NCBI RefSeq assembly: GCF_030689305.1
Contig: NZ_JAUYVM010000009.1
Span: forward strand, 62,001-126,000
Direction of reading: 5' to 3'
Source of the DNA: Vibrio penaeicida
GTDB taxonomy: Bacteria; Pseudomonadota; Gammaproteobacteria; Enterobacterales; Vibrionaceae
DNA length: 64,000 nt
The translations under genes and the position numbers were made by a program. The notes beneath the pieces were generated by a model. It ran no database searches. It worked only from the letters and a program-made list of their open reading frames with translations, and was not told the DNA's origin. This document shows positions 44,153-52,624 of this stretch, piece after piece. Each line of letters starts with the position of its first letter. Positions within the stretch are counted from its first letter, which is position 1.

Positions 44153-45123
44153 CTAGCGCAGCCCTTTGCGCGCCAAATCCCAAAGCTGATCTACATCTTC
44201 TTTCACCACCAAGCCTTGTCCGGTATCAATGTCGGTCGGCGATAAGCCGAAGTTTTTCGCAAGGTAAGCTTGCATCACCGGCATAAAGCCCTGCATATAA
44301 GGCTGCTGATCGACCTGTACTTGGATGTATCCAGCTTTCATCTGCTGAAGTACTTCGGCCACAATATCAAAACCGCCCATTAGAACTTTGCCTGGGGGAA
44401 CACCCTTGTCAGCAAGCGTTTGAGCAACGTACGCATGCCACAGCCCCGTGTCGAAGTAGACGGTCGTATCTGGATTAGCATTGATGTAAGCACCTACGCG
44501 TTCCGCTACTACCGCACCGTCTGTGCCTGTGTCTAATCGAACAATGTTGACCTTACGAGATGGGTTAGCCTCTTTGAATTCGTTTAGGAAGTTCAGTACG
44601 CCAGCCCCACGTTGTTCCGACCAATTCTGACCCGGAGCAGAAATACCAACGACGGCGTGAATAGGCCCTTTTTCAGGGAAAAATTCCGCCATTTTCTTCA
44701 CTAATGAGTAACCAGCAGGGGCAAAACCTTGACCAATAAGGCTTGCCTAGCGTTACCACTCGCACCTTCCAAATCGTCCACGTTCGCTGCCATGACGATG
44801 GTGCCATTTGCGCGAGCCCGGGCGATGATCTCATCAAACGCATTGTTATCCACGATAGAGGTGATGAGAACATCCGGCTTCGCGGCTAATGCTGCAATCA
44901 TGTTGCCCGCTTGCTGATCAATCGCCCCTTCGGTTTGGGTAAAAATCATTTGGCATTTCGCATCAATCTTGCCGCAGGCATCATCAAACCCTTTTTTGAC
45001 GGCTTGCCAGAATGGGTTAGACGCCGAGGAATGGTGAGTAAACACAATCTCCAATGGCTTTGACCATGCAGCACTCGTTACTAGTGCCGCGCTTAACGCA
45101 ATCAGTGTTGTTAGTTTCCTCAT
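44153..45123 (-). pseudogene. Sugar ABC periplasmic binding protein, frameshifted
   Basis: Reads as two frames. The first (45123-44701) has a signal peptide (ALVTSAAWSKP) and the N-lobe of an RbsB-like protein to SGNARQ; the second (to 44153) holds the C-lobe (VVGISAPGQNWSEQRGAG, GGFDIVAEVLQQMKAG, QVDQQPYMQGF). Reading across in the third frame near 44727-44748 gives SLIGQGFAPAGYSLVKKM, the expected family sequence, so a single base seems missing close to 44745. Restored length would be about 323 residues. This is either a true null mutation or a sequence error. Start ATG has AGGAGGAC upstream. Confidence 0.85.
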
Positions 45124-45194
45124 TGTGTCCTCCTAGTTGACGTTCATTGGGAAACGTTGGGTTACCTTTAGATCAATCGATCTTAAGTAACCTG

Positions 45195-46391
45195 CTACCG
45201 TTTGCTGAATCGGCGTGAAACGGTAAACGCCTTATCGAGATCTGGATTGAGTTCTATCCCCAAACCGGCTCCCTGCGGCACAGTAATGGTGCCGTTATTG
45301 ACGGCGGGTAACGCCGTGACTAAATTTTGATACCAAGTGTTGTAATACGCCCGCACACTCTCTTGAATAAGGGCATTGGGCGCATTGAGTGAAAGGTGGG
45401 TTGAGGCGGTTAGCACGACTGGACCTGTGCAATCGTGTGGAGCAATAGGCAAGTGCCAGGTCTCTGCCATGGTCGCAATCTTTTTGGCTTCGGATAAGCC
45501 ACCACACCAACTGATGTCGAGCATGACGATTCCAGCTACACCCGTTTGCAAATAGTCACGAAATGCGGCGCGTCCCCCGAGCGTTTCAGACGCGCATATT
45601 GGTGCCTTTGATGCGCTGGCGTAACGTTTTAAATCGTCGAGATTTTCCATTTTGATTGGGTCTTCATGCCAGTAGGTATCGAATTCTGCCAGCTCCCGAG
45701 CGATTTCCATGGCAGGCAACAACTGCCACATGGAATGAAACTCCACCATGATGTCGATTTTGTCGCCTACTGCTTTGCGAATTTTCTCGAACGGGATTAA
45801 CGCCTGCTTGAGATCGGATTTGGATATCGACAGCCCACGATTTTTCTCTGCTGCGATATCAAACGGCCAGATCTTCATTGCGGTGATGCCATCATCAAGC
45901 AGCGATTCTGCCAGTTCGTCTGCTCTGTGTAGGAAACCATTCAGGTCATCGTATTGCTGGTTTTTTCCAGCAAGACCATAGTTTTCAGTTCTTTGCCCTT
46001 TGGCTTCTTTCATATATTCGATACCTGCGCAGGTGTTGTAGGTTCGAATTTCGTTTCGGGAGAATCCACCAAGAAGCTGAGCGATGGGTTGCTGCGTAAG
46101 CTTGCCAAACAAGTCCCATAGTGCGATATCGAAAGCAGAGTTCCCACGCGTTTCAACGCCCGTAGAGCGAAAGCCTAAGTAAGTGGAAATGGACTGGTTG
46201 AGTCGATCAATCTGGCGAGGGTCTTGCCCCAGTACAAGTGGCGCTAACGTTTCATGAACATATGCTTCGACCGCCTTTGCACCGAAAAACGTTTCCCCCA
46301 ATCCAACAAGCCCAACATCGGTGTGAACCTGAACCCAAAGCAGGTTCGGGTGTTCTGCGACAGTGATGGTTTCAAGCTGGGTAATTTTCAT
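45195..46391 (-). CDS. Mandelate racemase/enolase-superfamily acid-sugar dehydratase
   Basis: Protein of 398 residues of the enolase superfamily. N-terminal capping domain, then barrel with metal ligands in IMVEFHSMW, WHEDPI and CASETLGG, and a C-terminal acid-base His in PHDCTGP. These enzymes dehydrate aldonic acids to 2-keto-3-deoxy acids; with the SDR, epimerase and importer of the same operon it completes a non-phosphorylative sugar route. The specific acid is not assignable by eye. Lies 14 nt after the regulator gene. Confidence 0.85.
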   Translation of the reverse strand: MKITQLETITVAEHPNLLWVQVHTDVGLVGLGETFFGAKAVEAYVHETLAPLVLGQDPRQIDRLNQSISTYLGFRSTGVETRGNSAFDIALWDLFGKLTQQPIAQLLGGFSRNEIRTYNTCAGIEYMKEAKGQRTENYGLAGKNQQYDDLNGFLHRADELAESLLDDGITAMKIWPFDIAAEKNRGLSISKSDLKQALIPFEKIRKAVGDKIDIMVEFHSMWQLLPAMEIARELAEFDTYWHEDPIKMENLDDLKRYASASKAPICASETLGGRAAFRDYLQTGVAGIVMLDISWCGGLSEAKKIATMAETWHLPIAPHDCTGPVVLTASTHLSLNAPNALIQESVRAYYNTWYQNLVTALPAVNNGTITVPQGAGLGIELNPDLDKAFTVSRRFSKR

Positions 46392-46404
46392 ATCCTACCT
46401 AACC

Positions 46405-47112
46405 TTATTGAATGCCCGCTTCCAACAGAGCTCGAACGCTTTCATCAAAGTGCAGCGCCATTTGCTTATTGGCTTCTTGTGGGTTGCCATCTCTTATGGC
46501 TTCGGCAATCGCGAGGTGCACATTCAGCATAAATTCTTGTTTGTCTTGCGACCCTCGGCTTTTCCACCCTACCGGCCACGTGAGTTTAGTGACCCCTTCA
46601 AACGCGCCAATCATTAACGCGAAGATAGGGTTGCAGGAAGCCATAGCGATAGTCTGGTGGAACGCGATATCGTGATTCATGATGTGCTCTGGGTTATCGC
46701 GGTGCGCCATCATGGATTTAGCGTGAAAAAGGATGGTTTCTGCCTGCGTTTCACTTCGTCTTAGTGCGGCTAATGTAGCCGTTCGCATTTCAATGGTTCT
46801 TCTTACGTCGTACACCTGCTGAACGGAAATCTGTTCAGTATGAATGCCGTGCTCAATTACAGGGGAAATGGTGGAGTAATCCAGCGCCGCCACTTCAGCC
46901 CGCTTGCCCGCATTCAGCTTGATCAGGTTTAACGCCGCCAACGATCGAAATGCTTCACGCACTACGGTTCTGGATTTGTTCAGCTCGCGTGAAAAGTAAG
47001 ATTCGCTGGGTAATTTATCACCGGGTGACAAATCCGCCCCCCTCATAAAAGCGGTGATTTCTCCAATCGCTTCACTCACTAAGCTGCTGTTTGTGCTTTC
47101 GATGTAATTCAT
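46405..47112 (-). CDS. GntR/FadR-family transcriptional regulator
   Basis: Regulator of 235 residues from ATG 47112 (a GTG at 47133 is also open). N-terminal winged helix: GDKLPSESYFSRELNKSRTVVREAFRSL; C-terminal all-helical FCD domain with metal-type histidines (HDIAFH, HLAIAEAI, HFDES). It is the first gene of the sugar operon running to 40689, and a 10-bp-arm palindrome lies 64 bp upstream, so it most likely represses its own operon until an acid-sugar intermediate binds. Confidence 0.9.
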   Translation of the reverse strand: MNYIESTNSSLVSEAIGEITAFMRGADLSPGDKLPSESYFSRELNKSRTVVREAFRSLAALNLIKLNAGKRAEVAALDYSTISPVIEHGIHTEQISVQQVYDVRRTIEMRTATLAALRRSETQAETILFHAKSMMAHRDNPEHIMNHDIAFHQTIAMASCNPIFALMIGAFEGVTKLTWPVGWKSRGSQDKQEFMLNVHLAIAEAIRDGNPQEANKQMALHFDESVRALLEAGIQ

Positions 47113-47175
47113 GGCAATAACGGAAAGTCGCACTCTAAATTCTGCAATTCATAGGGCTACCTTTCACCAATAAAC

Positions 47176-47198
47176 ATAAACCTGTCATACAGGTTTAT
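47176..47198. promoter_or_regulatory. Palindromic operator before the FadR-family gene
   Basis: ATAAACCTGT-CAT-ACAGGTTTAT, perfect 10-bp arms with a 3-bp centre. The size and symmetry suit a dimeric GntR/FadR protein; the nearby regulator is the likely ligand. Confidence 0.7.
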
Positions 47199-47388
47199 AT
47201 TAATTTGTGAACTGTTGCACAGAAATTGAGCAGTGGAAGTGGAAAGAGTTTCTTAATGGTGTGAGTGTTTTGTTGCTTATTTTGGTTGGTAAATTTTGTC
47301 ATTTCGACTATTAGAATCGCTTACGACAAATAAATAAGTGAGGCTCTCTTACTGCGACCCTCACCGCTTTCATATTTCTAAATCTCTG

Positions 47389-47401
47389 TACCAATATGGT
47401 A
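47389..47401. promoter_or_regulatory. Short palindrome upstream of the MerR gene
   Basis: TACCAATATGGTA, a perfect 13-bp palindrome 58 bp before the MerR-family start. It may be an autoregulatory operator; evidence is symmetry and place only. Confidence 0.4.
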
Positions 47402-47458
47402 TAGTTTTGTTATTTAAGTCAGTAACATAGAACGAGCAACGAAAAGCTGGGGTTTGAA

Positions 47459-47818
47459 TTGTATATAAAAGAAGCATCCGAATTATCAGGAGCCACTCAG
47501 AGAGCGATCAGGCTTTATGAATCGTTAGGTTTACTGAAGGTTTCTCGTTCAGGCAAGTACCGCATTTACACCGAAACTAACGTCAGCCTGATAAAAATGG
47601 TCAAAGAGGCCCAGACTCTCGGGATCAAGCTTTCAGAAATTGTCGATTTGAAAGACGATAAAGACAATTTTGATTGGCAAACGGTCAGGGATTTCCTAAT
47701 TGAAAAGCAAAAAGACTTGGAGCTTCAAATCCAGCAGCTCGAAGAACAAAGAGATCGACTTGTGCAATATCGTGAATCCATCACTATTTGCATTGAAGGG
47801 GTTGACTCTCACCCATAG
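47459..47818 (+). CDS. MerR-family transcriptional regulator
   Basis: Small regulator of 119 residues with the MerR helix-turn-helix at the N-terminus (YIKEASELSGATQRAIRLYESLGLL) and a C-terminal coiled coil (about 80-110). No effector-binding cysteine pair is seen in the tail (one Cys, in TICIEG), so a metal sensor is unlikely. The start is TTG, supported by GGGG 6 nt upstream and by the lack of an in-frame ATG at this end. It is 44 bp from the oxidoreductase gene, which is the probable target. Confidence 0.85.
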   Translation: MYIKEASELSGATQRAIRLYESLGLLKVSRSGKYRIYTETNVSLIKMVKEAQTLGIKLSEIVDLKDDKDNFDWQTVRDFLIEKQKDLELQIQQLEEQRDRLVQYRESITICIEGVDSHP

Positions 47819-47862
47819 GTGAGACTTTAGACTGTACTTTCTTAACGTAAGGAATTCATATA

Positions 47863-48438
47863 ATGAAAAAAGTACTGGTCATAAATGCAAACCCAAAAAT
47901 AGAAAGCTTCTGTGCATCTATAGCAGAAAACTATGCGGAATCCGCTGCACTAGAGCATGAGGTTAAACAAGTTCACGTTAGTAAGATGAACTTTGATATG
48001 AACTTGGAGTATGGGTATGACCAAATGCCTTGCTTAGAACCCGATTTGCAGCAGTTTCAAGAGCTCGTTCTTTGGTCAGATCATATTGTTATTGTCACGC
48101 CTGTCTGGTGGGGGTCTTTACCTGCAAAGTTTAAGGGGCTGATAGACCGAGTATTTCTACCCAACTTTGCATTTCAATATGTAAAAGGTAAATCTTTCCC
48201 GGAAAAGCTTTTATCGGGTCGCAGTTCAGAACTCGTCGTTACATTAGACACGCCCCCATTTTGGTACAAATACGTTAAAGGTAATTTAATTTACAAACAC
48301 GTAAAAAAGGCAATTTTAGATTTCTCAGGTATTAAAAATCGCTCTGTAACGTATTTTGGACCCGTTATCGGTTCTAATCCTGAAACAAGACACTCTTGGC
48401 TAGAAAAAACGTCAAAGCTAGCAAGCCGATTAAAGTAA
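47863..48438 (+). CDS. NAD(P)H-dependent flavodoxin-fold oxidoreductase
   Basis: Protein of 191 residues of the NAD(P)H:quinone reductase/flavodoxin-2 family: KKVLVINANPK for phosphate binding, VTPVWWGSLPAKFKGLIDRV (the FMN site typical of this family) and a C-terminal helix. It likely reduces quinones or electrophiles using FMN. Co-transcribed with the MerR gene, which suggests induction by a reactive compound. Confidence 0.88.
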   Translation: MKKVLVINANPKIESFCASIAENYAESAALEHEVKQVHVSKMNFDMNLEYGYDQMPCLEPDLQQFQELVLWSDHIVIVTPVWWGSLPAKFKGLIDRVFLPNFAFQYVKGKSFPEKLLSGRSSELVVTLDTPPFWYKYVKGNLIYKHVKKAILDFSGIKNRSVTYFGPVIGSNPETRHSWLEKTSKLASRLK

Positions 48439-48644
48439 CCTTTTGTTCTAGTTTCGATGAAATAAGGTGTGCAGTAAGCGCCTAACTATCAAAACGATAT
48501 CTCTGTGTCGCATTTTGTAAGCTTTTTTATGATCGAATTCTTATCATTATTCCTTTAAATCCCTACTTCAGTTAGAGTTTTATGCGGTGACCAACGTGTT
48601 GTCCGCCGCATAAACTAAGCGTTATATCTATCAAAGGAAGAGGT

Positions 48645-48965
48645 ATGAAAACACTATTAAGTATATTTTTATTTGCGGTCTCATTTCAGGCTTTTGCAAT
48701 CGAAAATTGGACTGGTGAGGTAAAGTGGGTAAATGTCGATGAAAATGGTAGTGCCTATATTTTTATCGATTATCCTAGAAGTGGACCAAAATCAAATTTT
48801 ACATGTGGTAATCATAATATTGTTTACCTTGGCACAAAAAATCGCCCTGCAAATTCAGCTTTTTTATCTCAAGCCTTAATGGTCTATACGACGGGGAATA
48901 CGATAAGGTTTGGTATTAGGGGGAATGGTGACTCGTGCGAGGCTACTTATATCTCAGCAAGATAA
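48645..48965 (+). CDS. Small secreted protein, family A member 1
   Basis: Protein of 106 residues with a clear signal peptide (MKTLLSIFLFAVSFQAFA). The mature part of about 88 residues has two cysteines (TCGNH, GDSCEA) placed as a likely disulfide, and is rich in beta-strand-like alternation. It resembles the next gene in length, in the WTGEV/WTEPL start, in an SALSGN/ALMVYTTGN segment and in the second Cys near the end. No known function; exported to periplasm or beyond. AGGAAGAGGT precedes the ATG. Confidence 0.72.
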   Translation: MKTLLSIFLFAVSFQAFAIENWTGEVKWVNVDENGSAYIFIDYPRSGPKSNFTCGNHNIVYLGTKNRPANSAFLSQALMVYTTGNTIRFGIRGNGDSCEATYISAR

Positions 48966-49056
48966 GACATAACAATCGAACAAGGAAACATACCTGTTCG
49001 CTCTCGTAAAAATATTTCCGAATTCTGTAAATAAAATATGTGATTTAGGTGGTTCA

Positions 49057-49386
49057 ATGTTTAAAAAATTATTGTGTGCTTCTCTGTTTGTTCTGTCAGC
49101 TAGTTCATTTGCTCAAGGGTGGACTGAGCCACTAACTGTTGAGTCAGTTTTTACTGAAGGTAAAACAGACCTCATTGTTATTCAGACAAGTGGTGGTTCT
49201 GTTTATACGAATTCATGCGTAGCGAACAAATGGATGTTTAAGTCAGATACGGACGCTCGCAGAGGAAGGGCCTATAGTACTGCAATGTCAGCGTTAGTTA
49301 GCGGAAATAAAATTAAACTCTGGTATACAGATTCCTGTGAAAGCTGGTCGTATCATGGTGCAACATCAATTATGCTTATAAAGTAG
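49057..49386 (+). CDS. Small secreted protein, family A member 2
   Basis: Protein of 109 residues with a signal peptide (CASLFVLSASSFAQG). Two cysteines (TNSCVAN, TDSCESW) flank a central helix-like segment with RRGRAYSTAMSALVSGN. It appears to be a diverged duplicate of the preceding gene 92 bp upstream. Function unknown. Followed by a strong terminator. Confidence 0.72.
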   Translation: MFKKLLCASLFVLSASSFAQGWTEPLTVESVFTEGKTDLIVIQTSGGSVYTNSCVANKWMFKSDTDARRGRAYSTAMSALVSGNKIKLWYTDSCESWSYHGATSIMLIK

Positions 49387-49418
49387 ACACAACGTTTAAA
49401 GAGACACTCCCGTTAAGG

Positions 49419-49451
49419 AAAAGGTTGAAGAAATTGCTCTTCAACCTTTTT
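49419..49451 (+). terminator. Rho-independent terminator after the small secreted genes
   Basis: 13-bp stem AAAAGGTTGAAGA / TCTTCAACCTTTT with a 6-nt loop and trailing T. No other feature was seen in the 180 bp before the next start. Confidence 0.88.
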
Positions 49452-49635
49452 GTCTGTTTAGCTGCCACTCTCGTTTTTAGTTGAGGGGATATTTCGCAAA
49501 ACAGTACTTGACCCGTTCCTCTATGATGCCTACCATATCTCCATTATTTGAATCCCGTTGCTCACTTCCCTCCATACTTCGCCTTTTCAGGGCATTTAAA
49601 TTTTCTCTTGAATCCATCAAAAAGAGAAAATACTT

Positions 49636-50421
49636 ATGAGCCATTCAACACAAAATACAAATCCACTTTTTACTTCAAGAATTCACTATCCAGTCAACTT
49701 CGATGGTCACTGTGAATCAAACATATCTTACGACGAAGATCCTTCGCTAGTTATGGATGTTTATTACCCTAACTCGTTGAAAAGCTGTGCTCCAGTCGTC
49801 ATTTTTGTTACAGGATATCCTGATTTCGGCTTTGAACAGATGACGGGAATGAAGCTTAAAGATGTACAGCAATACATATCTTGGGCACAGCTCTTTACTG
49901 CGTCTGGGATTGCGGCAGTCACTTACACAAATGTTAATCCTGAAAAGGATATTTTCACCTTGCTCCAGTATCTGGACGACAATGCAGTCACCCTTGGTAT
50001 TGACCCAAACAAAGTCTCTATTTGGTCTTGCTCTGGGAATGTGCCAAATGCGTTATCTGTTCTTACTGAAAATACACAAGTCAAATGTGCGGCTTTCTTA
50101 TATGGCTATACGATAAATGGAGACGGCTCACAGGCCGTTGATGATGCCTCGAAGTCATTTGGATTTGTTCATCCAGTCAATGGGGGAATATTAGCGGAGC
50201 TGCCTCCAGTATTAGTTGTAAGAGCAGGGAAGGACGAAATGCCAGGGCTAAATGATTCAATTGACTCATTTATATCGCAATGCCTGAGGCACAATGAACC
50301 TTTAACCTTGATTAACTTACCCAACTCGAATCACGCATTCGATGTCGCTGATAACCAGGTGTGTACACAGCAAGCAATACACACCATATTGGGATTCTTT
50401 AAAGAACACCTTACTTGCTGA
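49636..50421 (+). CDS. Alpha/beta-hydrolase family protein
   Basis: Protein of 261 residues, no signal peptide. An oxyanion segment VIFVTGYPDFG, a nucleophile elbow reading WSCSGN (first Gly of GxSxG replaced by Ser), a strand-end acid in RAGKDEMPG, and the catalytic histidine in NSNHAFD point to a dienelactone-hydrolase-like or esterase fold. Substrate unknown. A ribosome binding site is poor (AAAGAGAAAA). Single-gene unit. Confidence 0.78.
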   Translation: MSHSTQNTNPLFTSRIHYPVNFDGHCESNISYDEDPSLVMDVYYPNSLKSCAPVVIFVTGYPDFGFEQMTGMKLKDVQQYISWAQLFTASGIAAVTYTNVNPEKDIFTLLQYLDDNAVTLGIDPNKVSIWSCSGNVPNALSVLTENTQVKCAAFLYGYTINGDGSQAVDDASKSFGFVHPVNGGILAELPPVLVVRAGKDEMPGLNDSIDSFISQCLRHNEPLTLINLPNSNHAFDVADNQVCTQQAIHTILGFFKEHLTC

Positions 50422-50737
50422 TCTCGCTATTTCTGGTCCAATAGCTGCTGATAATTTCCTCTTGTAGCTGTTGGATCATATTAGCAACGCTGTATTGTCC
50501 AATTACATAAATTAAAGTCTTAGTCTAAGTGGTGCAAAGTGCCTTAAGCTAAACTGATTCACTTAATTGGAGTAAGGTCTTGGTGAATTAGTGGAAGATT
50601 ATCGTGGTCGAATACACTAATTTGATCTCAATCTTAAGTGATAATGATAATCTTTACTATTAAGTCTTTTAATCAAAATTTATAACTTGTATATTCAACG
50701 AGATGTATTTTGACGTTTTGATTCGGAAATCCCTATT
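50422..50737. other. Intergenic region with Fur box
   Basis: About 316 bp without a gene, AT-rich. It holds the Fur box at 50637 and presumably the promoter of the MFS exporter gene. Nothing else recognised. Confidence 0.7.
50637..50658. promoter_or_regulatory. Putative Fur box upstream of the MFS gene
   Basis: GATAATGATAATCTTTACT agrees with 16 of 19 positions of GATAATGATAATCATTATC and lies about 80 bp before the start codon, in a non-coding gap. It implies iron control of the transporter. Confidence 0.65.
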
Positions 50738-51928
50738 ATGAGCCCCCTCAAGCAATTATTTATATTAAACGCGGTTTGCATGACTGCAATGATGTCCATC
50801 ATTCCAGTGATTGGTCCTATTATTCGAGAAGTAGGTTTGCTGGAATGGCATGGTGGACTGGTGGTGGCAATGTCGGGCATCACTTGGCTACTCAGTGCAA
50901 AAAAATGGGGTTCCATCAGTGACAAGAAAGGACGAAAGCCTGTGTTGCTGATTGCCACTTTTGGCTACGCCATCTCATTTATATTGATGACGGTATGGTT
51001 AGATTTATCACTACAAGCGACGTTTAACACGTTTGTTATCCTTGTGGGCATGATAGTTGCCCGCGCATTGGTTGGCTTATTTTTGGCGGCTATTACACCT
51101 GTTAGTTCCGCGTTCGTTGCGGATATCACCACTGCTGAAGAGCGACAAAGCGCAATGGCAAGTATTGGGGCGGCAAGTGCTATAGGTTTGGTTGCAGGAC
51201 CTGCACTGGGTGGGTGGTTGTCACAGTACTCTCTTACATTACCTTTGTATGTGTTGGCGGTATTGCCAGTTATTGCATGGGTGTTTATTAAGCTCCTACT
51301 ACCAGAAACGAAAGCACGTGTTGCACCTTCAGAGAGCACCATTAGCTTTTTTGATCCCCGCTTACGCTTCCCTGCGTTAGCCATGTTCTTTTGCATGTTC
51401 GCCGTTATTACTGCCCAAATCATCATTGGTTTTTTTGTCTTAGATCGTATCCGAGACACAGCAGAAGAAACGGCGCAACTCTCAGGCATTGTTTTAACCA
51501 TTACTGGGGTGACACTGGTTATTACTCAAGGCTTTTTAGCCAAAAGTAAGAGTGACTTGTTGCTTAAAAGCTGCATGGTCGGTCCCTTAGCTACGCTCGC
51601 TGGTTTGTGCATTTCATCGTTCGCGCAATCGCCTGTTGTTCTGATTCTGGGATATGTATTTATGGCGGTAGGGTTAGGGCTTCTGTTTCCTGCGATACAA
51701 GCTATCACAGCTAACTCAGTGGGTGAGGATGAACAAGGCGCAGCAGCGGGTACCATCTCCGCTGTTCAAGGGCTATCTTCCATTGTGGTACCGATTGTTG
51801 CGACGGTTCTATACCAAACTAATCAAAGCTTCCCTTATTGGTTTGCAGCGTCCCTTATGGTGGTGTTGTTTTTACTTGTGCTTTCCAATCAAACCAAATT
51901 CAGTTCCCAGCAATACCAGCTAGACTAG
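50738..51928 (+). CDS. MFS transporter, possible siderophore exporter
   Basis: Major facilitator protein of 396 residues with about 12 membrane segments; the A-motif region GSISDKKGRKPVLLI and the C-motif-like AIGLVAGPALGGWLS place it among drug/H+ antiporters (DHA1), the group that includes the Vibrio siderophore exporter PvsC. A Fur box 80 bp upstream suggests it works in iron starvation, and no other exporter is seen with the siderophore genes at 1-22 kb. Export of the siderophore or an intermediate is therefore inferred. Terminated by a strong hairpin. Confidence 0.85.
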   Translation: MSPLKQLFILNAVCMTAMMSIIPVIGPIIREVGLLEWHGGLVVAMSGITWLLSAKKWGSISDKKGRKPVLLIATFGYAISFILMTVWLDLSLQATFNTFVILVGMIVARALVGLFLAAITPVSSAFVADITTAEERQSAMASIGAASAIGLVAGPALGGWLSQYSLTLPLYVLAVLPVIAWVFIKLLLPETKARVAPSESTISFFDPRLRFPALAMFFCMFAVITAQIIIGFFVLDRIRDTAEETAQLSGIVLTITGVTLVITQGFLAKSKSDLLLKSCMVGPLATLAGLCISSFAQSPVVLILGYVFMAVGLGLLFPAIQAITANSVGEDEQGAAAGTISAVQGLSSIVVPIVATVLYQTNQSFPYWFAASLMVVLFLLVLSNQTKFSSQQYQLD

Positions 51929-51954
51929 TTGTTAAAGAGAACAGTCTTGGTAAG

Positions 51955-51987
51955 AAAAGGCTAAAGAATCCTATCTTTAGCCTTTTT
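51955..51987 (+). terminator. Rho-independent terminator after the MFS gene
   Basis: 13-bp stem AAAAGGCTAAAGA / TCTTTAGCCTTTT with loop ATCCTA and extra T. Confidence 0.92.
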
Positions 51988-52119
51988 GGGATCTTTGCAC
52001 TTACCATTGAAACTTCAATTAAAGAACGAGTTTTGATCAGATTGGTGTCTAGGGGCAACTTTCACCATCTACGGTCTCCTCCGAGTGGCTATTGGCGTTG
52101 TGTGAGGAAGGGTAAACAA

Positions 52120-52147
52120 GGTCGCCAATCTTCGGCGACCGTTTTCG
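52120..52147. terminator. Hairpin near the end of the effector-partner unit
   Basis: Stem GGTCGCC / GGCGACC with loop AATCTTC and a T-rich flank on the plus side. It lies 26 bp past the minus-strand stop at 52173 and may be a terminator for that unit. Confidence 0.5.
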
Positions 52148-52172
52148 TTGTATCTATACTGTAACAGGGTAG

Positions 52173-52610
52173 TTAACGGCTAACTTCACAGATAGGGGCA
52201 GATATTTGAGATGGTGAGATTTTTAGCCCACAAGACATTAAGACTACTTTCGTACTATCAAGGAGTGTCAACTCTGCTTCAAACATAAATTTATTTTCTG
52301 CGAGGCGCATATCATATAAGTCTATATATGTAAGGCTTTTAAAGTCATAATTTTCATCAGTTTCATTATCGATAATTGAACAAATGTTCATTCGCTTAAT
52401 TAATGTACGAGTTACCGGATCCATTATTTCAGTACGTAAGCAAGGAAACTCTGAATCAGGATGAAATAACACCCAACGAAATAATTTATTATCAACACGC
52501 TCAATACCCATCTCCCATGCATCCATGCTGACATATTGTTTATTTTGTTGGGAAAATGAAAATGGACTCACGAGGATAGCAAATAATGATAATAATATTG
52601 AAAAATTCAC
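52173..52610 (-). CDS. Small periplasmic protein, candidate immunity partner
   Basis: Protein of 145 residues with a signal peptide (ILLSLFAILVSPFSFSQQ), so it goes to the periplasm. The mature part has four cysteines and no family I recognise. It starts 14 bp after the stop of the lysozyme-like gene and is expressed with it. A small exported protein directly behind a cell-wall hydrolase is the layout of an effector and its immunity protein, but nothing in its own sequence proves this. GTG start with AGGAAA upstream. Confidence 0.65.
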   Translation of the reverse strand: MNFSILLSLFAILVSPFSFSQQNKQYVSMDAWEMGIERVDNKLFRWVLFHPDSEFPCLRTEIMDPVTRTLIKRMNICSIIDNETDENYDFKSLTYIDLYDMRLAENKFMFEAELTLLDSTKVVLMSCGLKISPSQISAPICEVSR

Positions 52611-52624
52611 TTCTATTTCCTGTC

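Noticed and set aside
44673..44873. Alternative frame across the break of the sugar-binding protein gene
   Set aside because: It is a shadow of the frameshifted gene; it gives no sensible domain.
48476..48630. Possible integron attC-like site (GCCTAAC ... stem ... GCGTTAT) before the small secreted genes
   Set aside because: The inner dyad (TTTATGCGG/CCGCATAAA) is real, but the outer boxes are not complementary and the layout does not fit the attC consensus; no integrase or second site was seen.
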